Assembly (NCBI RefSeq): GCF_901933205.1
Contig: NC_044585.1
Coordinates: 5,456,001 to 5,520,000, forward strand
Reading direction: 5' to 3'
DNA: 64,000 bases
Source of the DNA: Camarhynchus parvulus
Lineage: Eukaryota; Chordata; Aves; Passeriformes; Thraupidae
The position numbers were made by a program, and so were the translations under genes. A model generated the notes under the pieces. It did not search any database. It had not been told where the DNA came from and saw only the letters and a program-made list of their open reading frames with translations. Shown here in pieces: positions 1 through 12,750 of the stretch. The stretch's first letter is position 1. Each line of letters opens with the position of its first letter.

Positions 1-3000
1 CAGTGAGGGTAAAGACCATGCCTTTAGGTAAAATAGTACAGCTGAAAACTGCCAGGAGCTGCTGCAGTGATATGAATGCCCTGACACTGGTCACAGGTCC
101 ATCTGCAAGGGACTGAGCACAACAATCCTCAGCCTTACTGATTCAAAAAAAAAAAACAACTGAGGAAGCAGGGGGCAAAAAGTCCTGTGCCCTTAAAAGT
201 CATTTAGGAAGGATAAGGAGAATTAAGCAGTAGTGAAAAAAGGAACATTGAGATAAAACAAAACAGCAGGTATGGGAAATCAAAAGCTATTGTGACAGCC
301 CCAGAATACAATCCCAGTTATATATTGCACCAGAAAGACCTCAGACAATGAAAAGTGAGAGCACCATCGTGCCACTGCACTCCATTACTTTAGCTAATAG
401 AATGATCTGAACTGAACAAGGCTGGGAAGATTTTTATAGCAATTAGCAAACCTGTTAGTGCCCATTTTTCTTCTGCACAACACATGAACAAAAGAAAAGC
501 AGATGCAGCTATTAAGGGAAAGTAACAGGAAAAAAAAGGTGGGAAGACAGGCAATGAGTTGGGTAACTCTGCAAAAATAAAAGTAGTAATTACATATTTA
601 TATTACAAAACCAGTACACAAGGATTTTTAGCTTTGCAATAAAAAATACACTGTAATACTCCAATAAATATACAGCACATAATCATCCACGCCCAAGTCC
701 TACTAGTAGAGCAGGAACAGAGGAAACATAATGTATACATTCACTCTATATAATACTTGCAACATTCACTACCTCTGGAAGCAGCTCTGTATTACTTTAT
801 CCAGATACCATAAACACAAGGTTGTTTATTTTTTCTTTAAATCATGTGGAACTTATACACGGCAAGCTGTTTGTACTGAATCTATGAATTTAACTTAGAG
901 CTACAAATGAAGTGCATTTATAATGACGTGAACAAGATGTGCCCTTTTCACTTGATTTCAGTGTCTTACTGACCCTCTGGAGTGGAATTGCTCTGAACCT
1001 GCTGATGCCCAGCAGCAGATCTTGATGGTAAGAACTCATGCTTTTTGGGGTAAGACAAGGCATATCTGGGTTTGCCATCCTGGCTTGCTTCATTGTCCTA
1101 GTCATTGTTTTTGCAGAAATACAACCAGAGCCAAAAGAACCCTGATCAATATGTCTTTGTTGTGTAGCCCTGAATTAACTACATCTCACTTTCCTTTGAC
1201 AGCGACACAGATCACAGGCAGCTGCTGCTTCCCCTATGAGAAACACGGATTCTGGAAAGCATATTCATTATCTGGCTGTTAAAAGCAATGGAGCATGCAA
1301 GCCTCACCCTGCCTGGGCTACCTGAGACATCAACAGCTCCCTTTGATTAAGTGACTGCCAGCTAGTCACCTTCTCACTCTAACCTTGATGTGGCAGCACT
1401 GTGACAAGTGCATACAGTGTTAACATCACAAAATGTTCACAAATAGATAGCTTAATTTGTTTTAATAGCCCGGTCCCTCACAGCATTTGAGCAGCAAACT
1501 CTGGGTTTGAGGACAGAATATATCAGCTCTTTACATGGAACTTACCTGCAAGCCAGCTGGCAGGAAGCCAAGGAGAATCCTGAGAGGTCCAAAGCTCTCA
1601 GTCTTTACCCAGCTTACAACACTTAATAAATTCCAAAGGAATTGCACCCACCCCAGCTGCACCATTTTTAAGTTGCAGGACCCGGGATCTGAAATACTGA
1701 CTTTAAAAAATTACAGCTTCTTAATACATCCCCTGTAGCTGAATATTGCTTGTGTACCAAAAACACCCTCAAACCTGAATGCATTTCCATTTCATAATCA
1801 GAAACAACTGAGACAACACAGGTTGAAATTTGATTTTTATTTCACTCATCTTGCAGTCGCTGTCAGTCGCCAACTCCCACAATGTTTTCATGGGTCTGAA
1901 AACATTTGTGGCTTGTTTTTTTGAGCTGCTGGAGTAAGATAGTTATGTAGTTTTTACACAAGAAATAAGAATTCAACCTCTGCAATTGTAAAGAGGAACT
2001 CAGAACTTTGAGGCTTCTTTGGTCCATCTCCAGATGATAAACAAGCATATTCTCAGTTATTTTTAAATTTAGCATGATTTTAGGAGTGGACCTGGCACAC
2101 AATTGCTGAATACTTAGTGTTAGAACTCTGAATATCTGACAGTGCTGTTTGAGTTCATGTATCACCTGTAAATCATTTCGCTTCCAACTGCCAAGCTTTT
2201 AAAAACAGGAACATACAAGATACAGGGAGAACCCAGCCTGAATTTTAAAAATGGCAGGACAGGATAAAAGCCTGTTGAGCACTGAGATCTAGTCTTCCCA
2301 GACATCATCAAGCAAAGCAGGAGAACACTGTTTATATATATATAAAATCATTACTTTTCAGCATAGGACTGGGTGTCCATGCATCGAGATGAAGGTTCAT
2401 GAGCACAGCTTACCTGGGCTCATTTAGAGATAATAACAAAATTTCAAGTGCCTACTAAAGAAAAAAAAAAAAAGCTTAACTGATGCTGGTGCTATTTTGA
2501 TATTATAGAAGGTTCTAAATATAAACTTATCACAGTAAAAATTCAGATCAGATAGCATGTACACCTTTCCATAAATAATTTATCTCCTGCAAGCAAACCT
2601 CATCTGCTGCTGGCGGCAGGATGGGATATTGGAATGAGGACAAATGCTTTCTTTAGCAACATTGGGGTTTTCAGTGACTTTCAAGCAAGTTTACAACTCC
2701 TATGGCTGAAAAAGTAAATGCATGTTTATCAAAGCAAAATCCATATATTTGAGATGCTTTGCTCAATGGGATCCAGGTCCAAGATCTGGTTTTAGGGACA
2801 AATGTAACATAAATGGGAAAATTCATACTCTGTTTCACAGCCCAGTGGATGGCACAGGTGTGAAGAAACAAGTTTGCTCTCCTGAAATTTTGGATGGGTG
2901 TGCCTTTTACACAGATTGCAACCATGACAGCATGAAGTTATGCAAAAATATACAAAGCAAAGGTGGACTGAGACAATGGAAAGCCACAGGTAGCACCAGA

Positions 3001-4117
3001 TCCACATGGAGGTGAAGAGAAATTGAGGAGGGGGGGAAAAGGAGATATGCCCTCTGTTATCAAAAACAAGGAGTACTTTTCTTTAAAAAACAACTTTATC
3101 TCTAGGACGGCGAATTCCCACTATTCTGTTTCAGCCTTCAGTAACTACAGCTGAGACAGAGCTAAGGCAAAGCAGGAGAAGGGAGAACAAACAGAGGGGC
3201 TTGAGGAAAGGAGAAAAGAAAAAGAGAAACAAAAGCATTCAATGAGCTGAGTGGATAAAAATGAAAGCAGGTTTAGGGGTGGCAGGAGGTTTAAAAGCAT
3301 ATTTACATCAATGAGGGGCTGAGGAAAGTAAAGTCAGGCTAAGGGGCTAAGCCAGTCCCATAGGGCAGGGCCGGTTCTGAGCCCCACACAGAGGTTAACA
3401 CTTAAATACACATTAAAATATGGTCTTTAAACCAAACATAAACCTGCAGCAAGCTTGTTGGGCTGCAGGCAGTGAGGGGAAGTGTAAGCAAAGCTACAGC
3501 TGGGACAGGGACAAGGCAGGACTTCAACATGGCATGGCCGCCACCTCCCTCAGCCTCACCTCAGCACTCCCTGGTGGGCCATGGGCTGCTTCAGTCCCTG
3601 GCCACAGTCCGGGCATGGTCATGGAATTCCGTGAGCCACAGGACACCTCTGTGAGGGTGACACACTCCATCCTGTCTGACAGCTCCATCCCACGATGAAT
3701 TTGTCACAGCAGCCCCATGCCAGAGGGATCATGGGGGCTGTGGGTGCGTGAGGGGAAAAAGGCGGGAAACGGACCCAGGGGTGCCCGAGGGGAAAAAGGC
3801 GGGAAATGGACCCAGGGGTGCGTGAGGGGAAAAAGGCAGAAAACTAGTTTGACTGGGGGTGCGTGATGGGAAAAAAGATGGTGAAACAGGGCTGGGAGTG
3901 CATGAGGGGGAAAAAGGCAGGAAATTAGATCAGGGGTACATGAGGGGAAAAAGGCGGGAAGGTCCCCTAGTACCCTCAGAGTGCACTGCAGTGACCTATC
4001 AGGTGTGAGGAGAGCTACCATCGCAGCCCAGACAGCAGCTGTTGGGCAAATCTATCCAATTCCTACCCCTACTGTGAGTGTCAGGGATGTTATAATAGTT
4101 ATTAGTACTGTTATTGC
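1..4117. other. Upstream intergenic DNA, no gene seen
   Basis: AT-rich sequence 5' of the IGL array. Both strands show only short open frames without recognisable domains or a convincing chain of exons. A short TA run lies near 2334-2344 and an A-run near 2461-2473. A 3' UTR or distal exon of a gene outside the window cannot be excluded. Confidence 0.5.
3742..3962. repeat. Minisatellite of about 37-41 bp, six diverged units
   Basis: Each unit begins with a TGCGTGAGGGG-like phrase followed by AAAAAGGCGGGAAA. The first three units are closest to each other; later ones carry substitutions and small indels. The GGCGGGAAA core resembles an E2F half-site, which may be chance. Confidence 0.8.
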
Positions 4118-4620
4118 TGTTCACAGAATCACTGAATAACAATGTGGGAGGAGATCACCCAGTCCAACCCTCCTGCCCACCTGGAGCAGGTGACACAAGA
4201 AGGTGTCCAGGTGGGTTTGGAGTGTCTCCAAAGAGGAAGGCTCCAGGGCCTCCCTGGGCAGCTGTTCCAGTGTTTTGCCACCTTCCATGGAAAGAACTCT
4301 TTCCTCATGTTGAGATGGAACCAGTTGTGCTTTATTTTATGGCCATTGCTTCTTTTCCTATAACAGCATCACTGAAAAGAGTCTGGCACCATCCTCTGAC
4401 ATCCCTTGGAGACAATTACACGCATTAATGAGATCCCCTCTTAGTCTTCTGTAGACTAAACAGGCCCAGTTCCCTCAGTGTTTCCCCATAAGGAAGTTGC
4501 TTCAGACCCCTCTTCATCTTTGTGGCCTCCTCTGGACCCTCTCCAGTAGCTCCTTGTCTTTCTTGAGCTGTGGAGAACAGAATGGAACACAATACTCCAG
4601 ATACAGCCTCACTTGGGCTG
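4118..4620 (-). mobile_element. CR1-type LINE 3' fragment, antisense
   Basis: Starts at CACAGAATCACTGAAT and continues with the antisense CR1 phrases for 'group of pairs' sequence (CCCAGTCCAACCCTCCTGCC, then CAGCTGTTCCAGTGTTTTGCCACC and TTCCTCATGTTGAGATGGAA). Family call is from pattern memory; it is 5' truncated, as is typical of avian CR1 copies, and ends next to an ATT microsatellite. Confidence 0.8.
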
Positions 4621-4622
4621 AG

Positions 4623-4679
<57 letters not shown>

Positions 4680-4701
4680 GTTATTGTTATTATTATTATT
4701 A
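4621..4701. repeat. (ATT)n microsatellite
   Basis: Nearly perfect ATT trinucleotide run of about 80 bp, interrupted twice by GTT near 4680 and 4686. It abuts the CR1 fragment. Confidence 0.97.
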
Positions 4702-7700
4702 AGTTATTAATGAGGCTACCCCTCTGGCATGTCTCTTTTCTCACATTAGCACACAGGATCACCCAAGAGGTTTAAAACCCAGGCAGTCCTCACAGAGAAG
4801 TTTATTTTGTAGGTTATTTTAGGTAGCCAGGCCAAAGTAGCAGTAGGAATTCCAGACACACACTCCATGTTTTTTCCTGGAGCAGTGCAATGATTCATGT
4901 CCTGTAGTCATAGGTTTGCCTGCCTTTCACCGAAGGGAATCCAGCTCTAGGGGCCATGTGCCAGCCAAGTTCCATGGAAAGGGACCAGCCTTTCTCCAAG
5001 GGCTGTGGTAACCTCTGCTGGCAGCTCCTGGCTGCTACATGGGCTAAGATGTTCTTAGTGGTGAGCTTGTACTTAAGCAGAAAACAAGACATCAGAAGAG
5101 GTATTTCACATTTGCTTACTCATACTTTTGTATGCATTTGCTACTACAGAGGATTGGAACTTTTTATTTGAATGTGTATTTTTAAAGCATCGGTGATTTA
5201 GATAAATTAGGACCCTGTTCATCCAAGTATGAACATGTTTATTTCCTCAGACAGCGCAGCTTTTATTACCAAGCAGGTCTGTAACGGCAGTTTGCAGCTA
5301 ATCTACATTATTCTGTTTGAAGATGTGGATACACCATCGAGTGTCATCTGACATACCTGAGGGATGCCTTTTATGCATAGGATAATGTCAATAATGCTAC
5401 TTTTTCTTCAGTGTTTAAACATGTCACCCTTGTGACTTATATCCAACCCTGTCCCACTTCTTCAAATGGTGATATTTCATATCTGTGTAAGACAGGTACT
5501 ATTCACATCAATAGGTACATTAAAGGCTCCAGGTGAGGCCACGGTCATAAGCTGTAGGAACTACAAATGTTGTCGTTTTGCTCTGAGAAGTTTAAAATCT
5601 AAACAGATTTTGGGCAGGACGGGAACGAACAAAATGCAGGCAATGGATATAGGATTCTGATTTATCTGGATTCCTATTAGTATGCCTTACTCTGTAAGTG
5701 CCTGCAGAGAGATGGAACACATATGGGATAAATGAGAGCTGGGTTTTACTGGAAGCTTCTATCACATTGGCAAGGAATCAGGTGCTAGTCTTCATTTCAA
5801 CTATTACCAGTAGAAACAGATTGTCACCTCATCCGTGGAAAACCTAACACTTGCTTCCCATTCTAATTGCAACTATAGTGGTCTTCAATCTCCTTAATTG
5901 AAATACTTAATAGAGAAGCTTCTATGAGGTAAGATTTCAGCCAGAATTAATTTCATTTTCTCTACTCTGCAGGTTTCTGTTATTTTACCATAGCTGAAAG
6001 AGCAGCCCACAGCAACAAACATCCTTCAATCTAAAGGCATCCTGAGAATTCCTGCTTAGGACACATACTTCTAATCTACCAAAACCATGATTTCTAAGAA
6101 AAATCTGTGGCCACACAACTGCCTCAAAATGGAAAACATCGTGTAGACAATGTGCATGTTGCTACAAGTCAGACCTTAATTGACCAAAAATATTAGATAG
6201 AGCTGTCTGTTTAATTAGACACGGATCAAAAATGAAGAACTAAGTACTTTCCCATCATTCCCTGCAGGTTTTGAAGTTGGCATTTCTCCCCTCTGCATAT
6301 AGTTAGTTGTTTGCCTCAGGTTGTAAAGAAATGCAGAGGGCTGTTATTAAAGCACTGATAATTTGCTGAACTCCATCTTTTGTGGAACTTGCTGAGTTAG
6401 AAAATTCCTTTTCACCTCCTCCCCCACCCCTTCTTGACTAGAATTGAACTGAAGAACAAATATCACATTATGGTGCTAGGTAAAAGGATCAACTGTGTTT
6501 GCAGTTAAGTGACTAGCACAAGACAGAACAAATCCTACAGCTCAAACCTGTCCAGCTAAATGATGAGGGAAATAAAAAAAGCATTTGCTTTTTAAAAGAA
6601 TATCAGAACAAAGACTCATGTTTAGGATTTGCTGTGCTTTAGTTCTTTATATTCAGAAATTGACTCCCAGTATAGTTTGTTAGAAAGTTTTACAAGCCTG
6701 GAGATAAAGAATTGCCACTGTAATGAGAGAGATTCTGAGAATGCAGAAAACATGAGGCCAACTCATCAACTGTTCAGTGGTAGGCTCAACTCAGAGGTCT
6801 GCATTTCAGCACTCCAGCCCCTGACAGGAAGGATTTTTATCTAGTTCTCCATGTAGCATCCTAGTGAAGCAGTAGTGGGTTCTTTCAAGGCCAGTGGCTC
6901 AAGTTAAAATTCAGCAAAGCTGGCAATTAGAACCTTCCCTTCTGCCACAGATAGCTGTTTCCAAATTGGTACAGCTAAATTCTATATCTGTTCCTCATTA
7001 CATGTCAACTGCTACCATTTTTCACTAGCATTAATATTCTTGTAAACTACAGAAATCAGGCAGTATAGAACCCATCCAATTATCCCCAGCACTGACCTCA
7101 GTGTAGATAAGGAGAGCTACTTCTCCATCAGGTGCTCTCATTAAATCTGCTGCCAAACACACATCAAACAGCCCAGTCTCTCAGCTGACAAATAAAAAGG
7201 AGATGTCAGACACCCACAGAATTACCAGGCTTTTTGCAAGAGGGATGGACATCACTTAAACCACATAGAAGTATTATCAGGAAGCACAGATTTTGACATT
7301 TCTCATCATATCTTCCCAACATGAAGCAATCATTCGCATTCCTTCCCCTGCTTGATCCACTTTTGCAAAGGGTCTGATCTTTCTGTTAATCATTGATAGA
7401 AGCATGCTCTTGTCTTATGATAAAATGAAATTAATTTTCTGTTTGCCTCCACTTGCTTGCCTTTTTTACACATATTCAAATCCTTCTCTGCTCCACAACA
7501 TTCTTCAAACTTATATTTTGACACAGCTGCTTTGTAGTTCAAAGAAAGACATGAGAAGAGGCAATATTTTGTAACACAGATTTTTAATGATTTAACATGT
7601 ACAGACACTGTTTGAACAGTACTACCAAGGAAGGAGGATGCCGTTTCTGTCCCATTGAATGGACAAAGGTCACAATGCACTTCTGAACACATCCTGTTTT

Positions 7701-8825
7701 TCTAGGAGAGAAAAGGGCCAGGAATTCCCACAAAGTTGTCCAAATCACATTGGTTCGTATGACTTCTTACAATTACGGCTTCATGCAGTGGTATCACCTG
7801 CTAAGGAATTAATACCAAGTTGGAAAAAAAAGCAAGAGCAAGCCATCAGCATCGTGACCTCATCAGCCACGGTGCAAACACATGAAGTGCTGGAATATGT
7901 CTCAGCAGGAATGATATGATAGACCAAGCTGATGGCCTTCCTTAGGGAAAATTATTATGAAGTGCTGAAAAGGGGTGAAGAATCTGTTTAACACTGAAAA
8001 GAGAAGCAACCTCTGCCACCCTCTGAAGGCAGCATTTCACACTGCATCCTCACCCTGCTGTAGCACTCTGCTGCAGCAAGGTGCCATAAGATGGCAGCAA
8101 AGGGGAGGCAGATTTTCAGTTGGATAAACTGCTAAGGCTAAAGCTCTCAAGCTTTGGGAAAAACAAGGTTTCCAAGACAATCTGCTGATGGAACCATTAT
8201 TTCACTTGATGACTTCTGGGAAAGAACAACGAAAACAATGCAAGTAGATTTTATCTGATGACTAGTACTACTTTTTTATATCATTTGTGATTGCAATAGC
8301 ATTCTACAGATACTTTGCAGCAGGATACTCCACCATTGTTTGGTTTTTGTGGTTTTTATCTTCAGCACTTCTGTAGACAGACTTTCATCTATATTTTTAT
8401 TTAATTTTTATTTTATGCAGTTTAGGCAAGCATACACAAAGTCAAAACTATTGGGGAGATGAATGGGACAAAACCAAGAGAAATGAGGCTCTGCATATAG
8501 ACAGGAAGAGCACTGTTTAGTCTGGGGGAGCAGAAATTTAGTCAGCATTTTACAAGTCCTCTACCCAGCTTTTCTGTGTTGTATGGTCTTTAGAGAGAGA
8601 GAGTTGAAATTGCAGCTTTAGAGAGGTAGGAGCAACTATGGGAGAACCAAGGCTGTTGTAGTCATTCTGATCAGGCCACAATTCCAGAGTATGTCAAGTA
8701 TGACCAACAGCAAATCAAAAGCATCGTGACTTTAGCTGAGCTCATGCACCACATTGACCACAAAGGAGGGTTTGCACCATGTTCTGATGTTCAAATTACT
8801 TCATGCACAAGGACACCATTACACA
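4702..8825. other. Intergenic DNA, no gene seen
   Basis: AT-rich, mostly unique-looking sequence between the CR1/ATT block and the first V remnant. No exon-like open frame with recognisable protein similarity was found on either strand. Confidence 0.5.
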
Positions 8826-8826
8826 C

Positions 8827-9980
8827 GTGTGTGGGGCTGGGCACTTGCCCTTATGCTCCAGGGGCTTCAGGATGCAGAGCCCTTCTGTTCCCTGTGGTGC
8901 TGCTGACAAGGGGGAGAGTCTCTGGTGCTGGGGCAGTGCCTGTAGTAGGGGTGTTGTGGTACCTCAGCACTGGTGAGGGGTCATGGGCTTGGCTGGGGCA
9001 GCTGCAGGTGCAGAGCCCAGCGCAGAAGCCCCTGCATGAGAAGAAAGTGGTTGGAAGAGCTGAGCTGGCTCAGGGGATGCACAGAGGATGAATGACACCA
9101 GGGTCACAGGCTTGGTGGAGGTGGCAGCAGAGGATGCAATGGCAAGGTAGGGTAGAAAATGTTCCTGCCATCCCTTGACATGGAACTTGGCTAAGGTTAA
9201 GGGGCCTTTGCCCACACACCTCAATCCAACTGAGTGTAGTCCTGTGGCTCCTGAAGCACATCAGCTTCTGGTGTCCTGGCTTGCAGAAGGACCTGTTTTT
9301 CCCAGCTGAGTGCCCAAGGGAGCAGGTGGCCTGAAGTTATCTTGCTGCAGTGATGGGCAAGAAAGAGAGGAAGCAGTGGGACAGAAGCCATCAGGAGATG
9401 TCGGGGGACACATTTTTATGGTGGGCCTGTGTCGGGTAGGCAGGCACATAAGAGGGTGTTGGGGGCCACAGTGTGAGGACATGGAGCTGCTGGGATCACA
9501 CTGTGGCCTGGGCCCCTCCTCTCCTCACGGTGCTCACCACAGCTCAGGTGCCATGGCCAGACTTGCTGAGCCAGAATGGGGCCTTTGGGCACAAGGACCC
9601 TATCCTGCTGCCCAGGCAGGCCTGTGCTCCTGGGACACTGACTGACCCCCAGCTTCTCCCCTCTTTTCTCTCCCTCTCCAGGTTCCCTGGTCCAGGCAGC
9701 AGTGACTCAGCAGCCACCTGAGATGTCAGCCAAGGTGGGAGAGACTGGAGACACTGTCAGGATCACCTGCTCTGGGCTTAGCAGTAGCTATCCTTATGCT
9801 GGCTGGTATCAGCAGAAGGTCCCTGGCAGTGGCCCTGTCACTGTGATCTGTGCTAATGACAAGAGACCCTCGGACATCCCTTCGCGATTCTCTGGATCCT
9901 TGTCCGGCTCCACGAACACGTTAACCATCACTGGGGTCCAAGCTGAGGACGAGGCCGTCTATTTCTGTGGTAGTGTTGAC
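8827..9980 (+). repeat. Duplicated block A, copy 1
   Basis: Close match to 15419-16460: from 9270 onward the two run almost base for base, including a GTG-for-ATG leader and a V segment, at a constant offset of 6480 bp (for example 9503/15983 and 9682/16162). Copy 1 carries about 125 bp (9066-9190) absent from copy 2. Confidence 0.9.
8862..8910 (+). pseudogene. IGLV FR3/CDR3 remnant
   Basis: GGGGCTTCAGGATGCAGAG followed by CTGTGGTGCTGCTGACA is a shortened version of the family's FR3 end (GGGGTCCAAGCCGAGGACGAG ... TGTGGTGCTGCTGACAGC). The parallel copy at 15463-15505 lies directly downstream of a broken V, which supports the reading. Confidence 0.6.
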
Positions 9981-10008
9981 GGCAGCAGTGGCAGCTATGG
10001 TCTATGGT
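9503..10008 (+). pseudogene. IGLV pseudogene with decayed leader
   Basis: Leader-like exon 9503-9547 has GTG in place of the start ATG and one base missing relative to the functional leader; V exon from 9682 after a good acceptor. The V frame is open from FR1 through YFCG, with a three-codon insertion in FR1 (GETGDTV against GETV). The CDR3 runs into a TGA that overlaps a decayed heptamer. A likely gene-conversion donor; it cannot be expressed by itself without a start codon. Confidence 0.9.
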
Positions 10009-10047
10009 GACAGTGAGTACCAGGAAATCAGAGAGATTACAAAATCA
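10009..10047 (+). other. Decayed 23-RSS of the 9.7 kb V pseudogene
   Basis: Heptamer-like GACAGTG at 10009-10015, exactly 23 bp spacer, nonamer-like ACAAAATCA at 10039-10047. The first heptamer base, essential for RAG cleavage, is changed from C to G, so it is expected to be inactive. Confidence 0.6.
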
Positions 10048-10445
10048 GAGGAAAAATTCTGGTCCTTCTCCATCCTGGCTGGACGTGCAGATGAGGCATA
10101 TTCCTGTCCCTTCTGCATGGCCACAGCACGGAATGTCCTCGCTTTGGTGTTACAAAGATCAGGAAGTTACTGTGCAGATGGGGCCCATTGCCCTGTTCCC
10201 TACAAAGATCTTGGTGTAGTTGTGTCCCCCACAGCCTCTTGATACTGATGACCATCTCCTCCTGTGCTGCGAGAACTTCTTCTGTGCAGCTGTCCTTCAA
10301 TGGGCTGGGCTCTTCTCCTTAAACGTGCCTGTGACATTGTCCCTGTCTATTCTGTCCTTGACTGTCGCATTCCCTGTAACCTTGTCCAGGAAGGTCTGTG
10401 CTCCTGGGAGGCTGGCTGATCCTCCTCTCCCCTCTCCCTCTCCAC

Positions 10446-10762
10446 ATTCTGTAGTCCAGGCAGCAGTAGTGAATCATCGTTGGTCTCAGCCAACATGGGA
10501 GACACCACCAGGATCACCACCTCGGGTGGCAGCGACAACTATGGCTGGTATCAGCAGCAACTATGGCTGGTATCAGCAGAAGGTCCCTGGCACTGCCCCT
10601 GTCACTGTGATCTACAACAGCAACAACAGACCCTCGGACATCCCTTCGCGATTCTCTGGATCCAAGTCCGGCTCCACGGCCACGTTAACCATCACTGGGG
10701 TCCAAGCCGAGGACGAGGCTGTCTATTTCTGTGGTGCTGCTGACAGCAGCAGTGATGCTGCA
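10446..10762 (+). pseudogene. IGLV pseudogene with internal 22-bp duplication
   Basis: FR1 is frameshifted near the ACTCAGCC position, the splice acceptor AG is AC, and a 22-bp unit (AACTATGGCTGGTATCAGCAGC) is tandemly repeated around 10538-10583, breaking the frame between CDR1 and FR2. From FR2 on it is clean ([28 protein letters not shown]). Uniquely among the pseudogenes it ends at a consensus heptamer. Confidence 0.9.
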
Positions 10763-10799
10763 CAGTGACATGGAACAATGGGGAAGTGATACCAAATCC
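10761..10799 (+). other. 23-RSS relic with consensus heptamer
   Basis: CACAGTG at 10761-10767, exactly 23 bp spacer, nonamer ACCAAATCC at 10791-10799 (two differences from ACAAAAACC). The heptamer is closer to consensus than that of the functional V, so weak recombination is conceivable although the V itself is broken. Confidence 0.75.
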
Positions 10800-11534
10800 T
10801 CCCACCTCAGCTGTCTCTGAAGAGTCTTATGACTGTGCCCATCCTCTGTCATTTGGGGAAGGGATGACCTCCCTGCAGCCCTGTCCCTGTACACTGTGCC
10901 TGTGCTCCTCAGTTGGTGCCCAGGTCCTTGCTGGCTGCCTCCCTGCCCAGCTGCATCAGGAGCCCCTCGGCATCACCCAAGGGGGTTTAGCCTTGTGGCC
11001 CCAGCAGTGAGTGCCAGGGGGATGGGCCAAATCTTTGCCTTCAAAGCCTAGGAAGGAATATTTCCCAGGGGTGCTGGAGCTCTGGGGTCATGCATGAGGC
11101 TGCCACAGCAGACCAGGGCTGGTCAGGGAATGCTCTGTTGTGTTCAAGAGGAGCTGCTAGGCTAAAGCTGCATTGGCCGTGTGTACTCAGTGCCAGCCCA
11201 CTGGGCTCACTTTCAGCCTGTGCGGGAGCCCCCAAGCACCTCTGGCCCTCAGGGAAGCCCCTGACCAAGGACAGCATCCTGCTATGACCCCACAACAGCA
11301 AGGAGCCTGAACCCATCCCCATCCTGTGATGTCTGAGCAGCAGGCACCTGCCTGACCTCATCCCCTTCCTTGCAGTGTTATTCATCTCTGGTGCAGATAT
11401 CCTGGCCAAACTCAGTGTGACCTGCTGGGGACTTTGAGCACAGGGGTCCAATCATTGTCCCACGGCCTGGAGAGATCTGTGCTCCCAGGTCACTGACTCA
11501 CCCCTCTCCTCCCCTCTCCTCTCTCTCTCTCCAG

Positions 11535-11860
11535 GTTCCCTGGTCCAGGCAGCATCCCTGAGTCAGCCATCCTCAGTGTCAGCCACAGTGGGAGAGTACA
11601 TCAAAATCACCTGCTCTGGGAGTAGCTACAGCAACTATGGCTGGTACCAGCAGAAGGTCCCTGGCAGTGGCCCTGTCACTGTGATCTACCAGAATGACAA
11701 GAGACCCTCAGGCATCCCTTCGCAATTCTCCGGATCCGGGTCTGGTTCCTCGAACACGTTAACCATCACTGGGGTCCAAGCTGAGGATGAGGCTGTCTAT
11801 TTCTGTGGTGGCAGGGACAGCAGTGGTGCTGGTTATAGTGACAAGGAGATTTTCAAGTAA
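11535..11860 (+). pseudogene. IGLV pseudogene, open V frame, no leader or RSS
   Basis: Good polypyrimidine tract and acceptor, then an uninterrupted V frame ([60 protein letters not shown]). No leader exon or promoter is seen upstream and no heptamer follows CDR3. Both cysteines and the WYQQ core are kept. Likely conversion donor. Confidence 0.9.
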
Positions 11861-12283
11861 GGTACAGAGGAAGTAAAAATGGCGATTTTTCTGTCATTCT
11901 CATAATTAAGCAGAGTGGTGGATGTGGTACTGGGGCAAGTTTTTGTCTCCTCTGCACTACCATAGATCTTAGTTTGGCCCATTTAATGTCCGAAAGATTA
12001 GAAGGTGCCTTTGGGGCTGGGGATGATTGTTCTGCTTCCTACAAAACTAATGTCTTTGTCTCCCACTCCACGAAGACTCACAGTAATGACCATGTCATCC
12101 TGTTGGTGCCTGTGTGCTGGGATACCTGGGGCTGAGCTCTGCTCCCGACTTGTGCCTGTGGCCATTTTCCATGTCTGTTCTCCTTTGACTGTTGCATTCC
12201 CGATAACCTTATCTGACCAATCTTGTGCTCCTGGAACACTGACTGACCCCTGTCCTTCTCCCCTCTCTCCTCTCCCTCTCCAG

Positions 12284-12582
12284 GTTCCCTGGTCCAGGCA
12301 GCAGCAGTAACTCAGCCCCCTGAGATGTCAGCCAAGGTGGGAGACACCGTCCGGATCACCTGCTCCGGGAGTAGCGGCAGCTATGGCTGGTATCAGCAGA
12401 AGGTCCCTGGCAGTGCCCCTGTCACTGTGATCTACTACAATGACAAGAGACCTTCGGGCATCCCTTCGCGATTCTCCAGATCCCAGTCCGGCTCCACAGG
12501 CACGTTAACCATCACTGGGGTCCAAGCCGAGGACGAAGCTGTCTATTTCTGTGGTAGCGATGATGGCAGCAGTGCTGGTCAG
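12284..12582 (+). pseudogene. IGLV pseudogene, open V frame
   Basis: Starts after CTCTCCAG, frame open through [44 protein letters not shown] and [15 protein letters not shown]1 is short. A CACGGTG at 12583 follows, but no nonamer lies 23 bp away, so I do not call an RSS. No leader found. Confidence 0.9.
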
Positions 12583-12750
12583 CACGGTGGAGGCACCCTC
12601 AGGCCCTGTGTTCTGTGTGTGTCTCCACTCCACTTCATGGTATCTTTGTGGCAATTTGGCACAGGGACCCCATCCTGCTGCCGCGTGGGTTTGTGCTCCT
12701 GGAACACTGACTCACCCTCATCTTCTCCCCTCTCTTCTCTCCCTCTCCAG

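Noticed and set aside
12583..12621. CACGGTG after the 12.3 kb V as an RSS
   Set aside because: No A-rich nonamer lies at 23 bp; the spacer also lacks the homology seen in the other relics.
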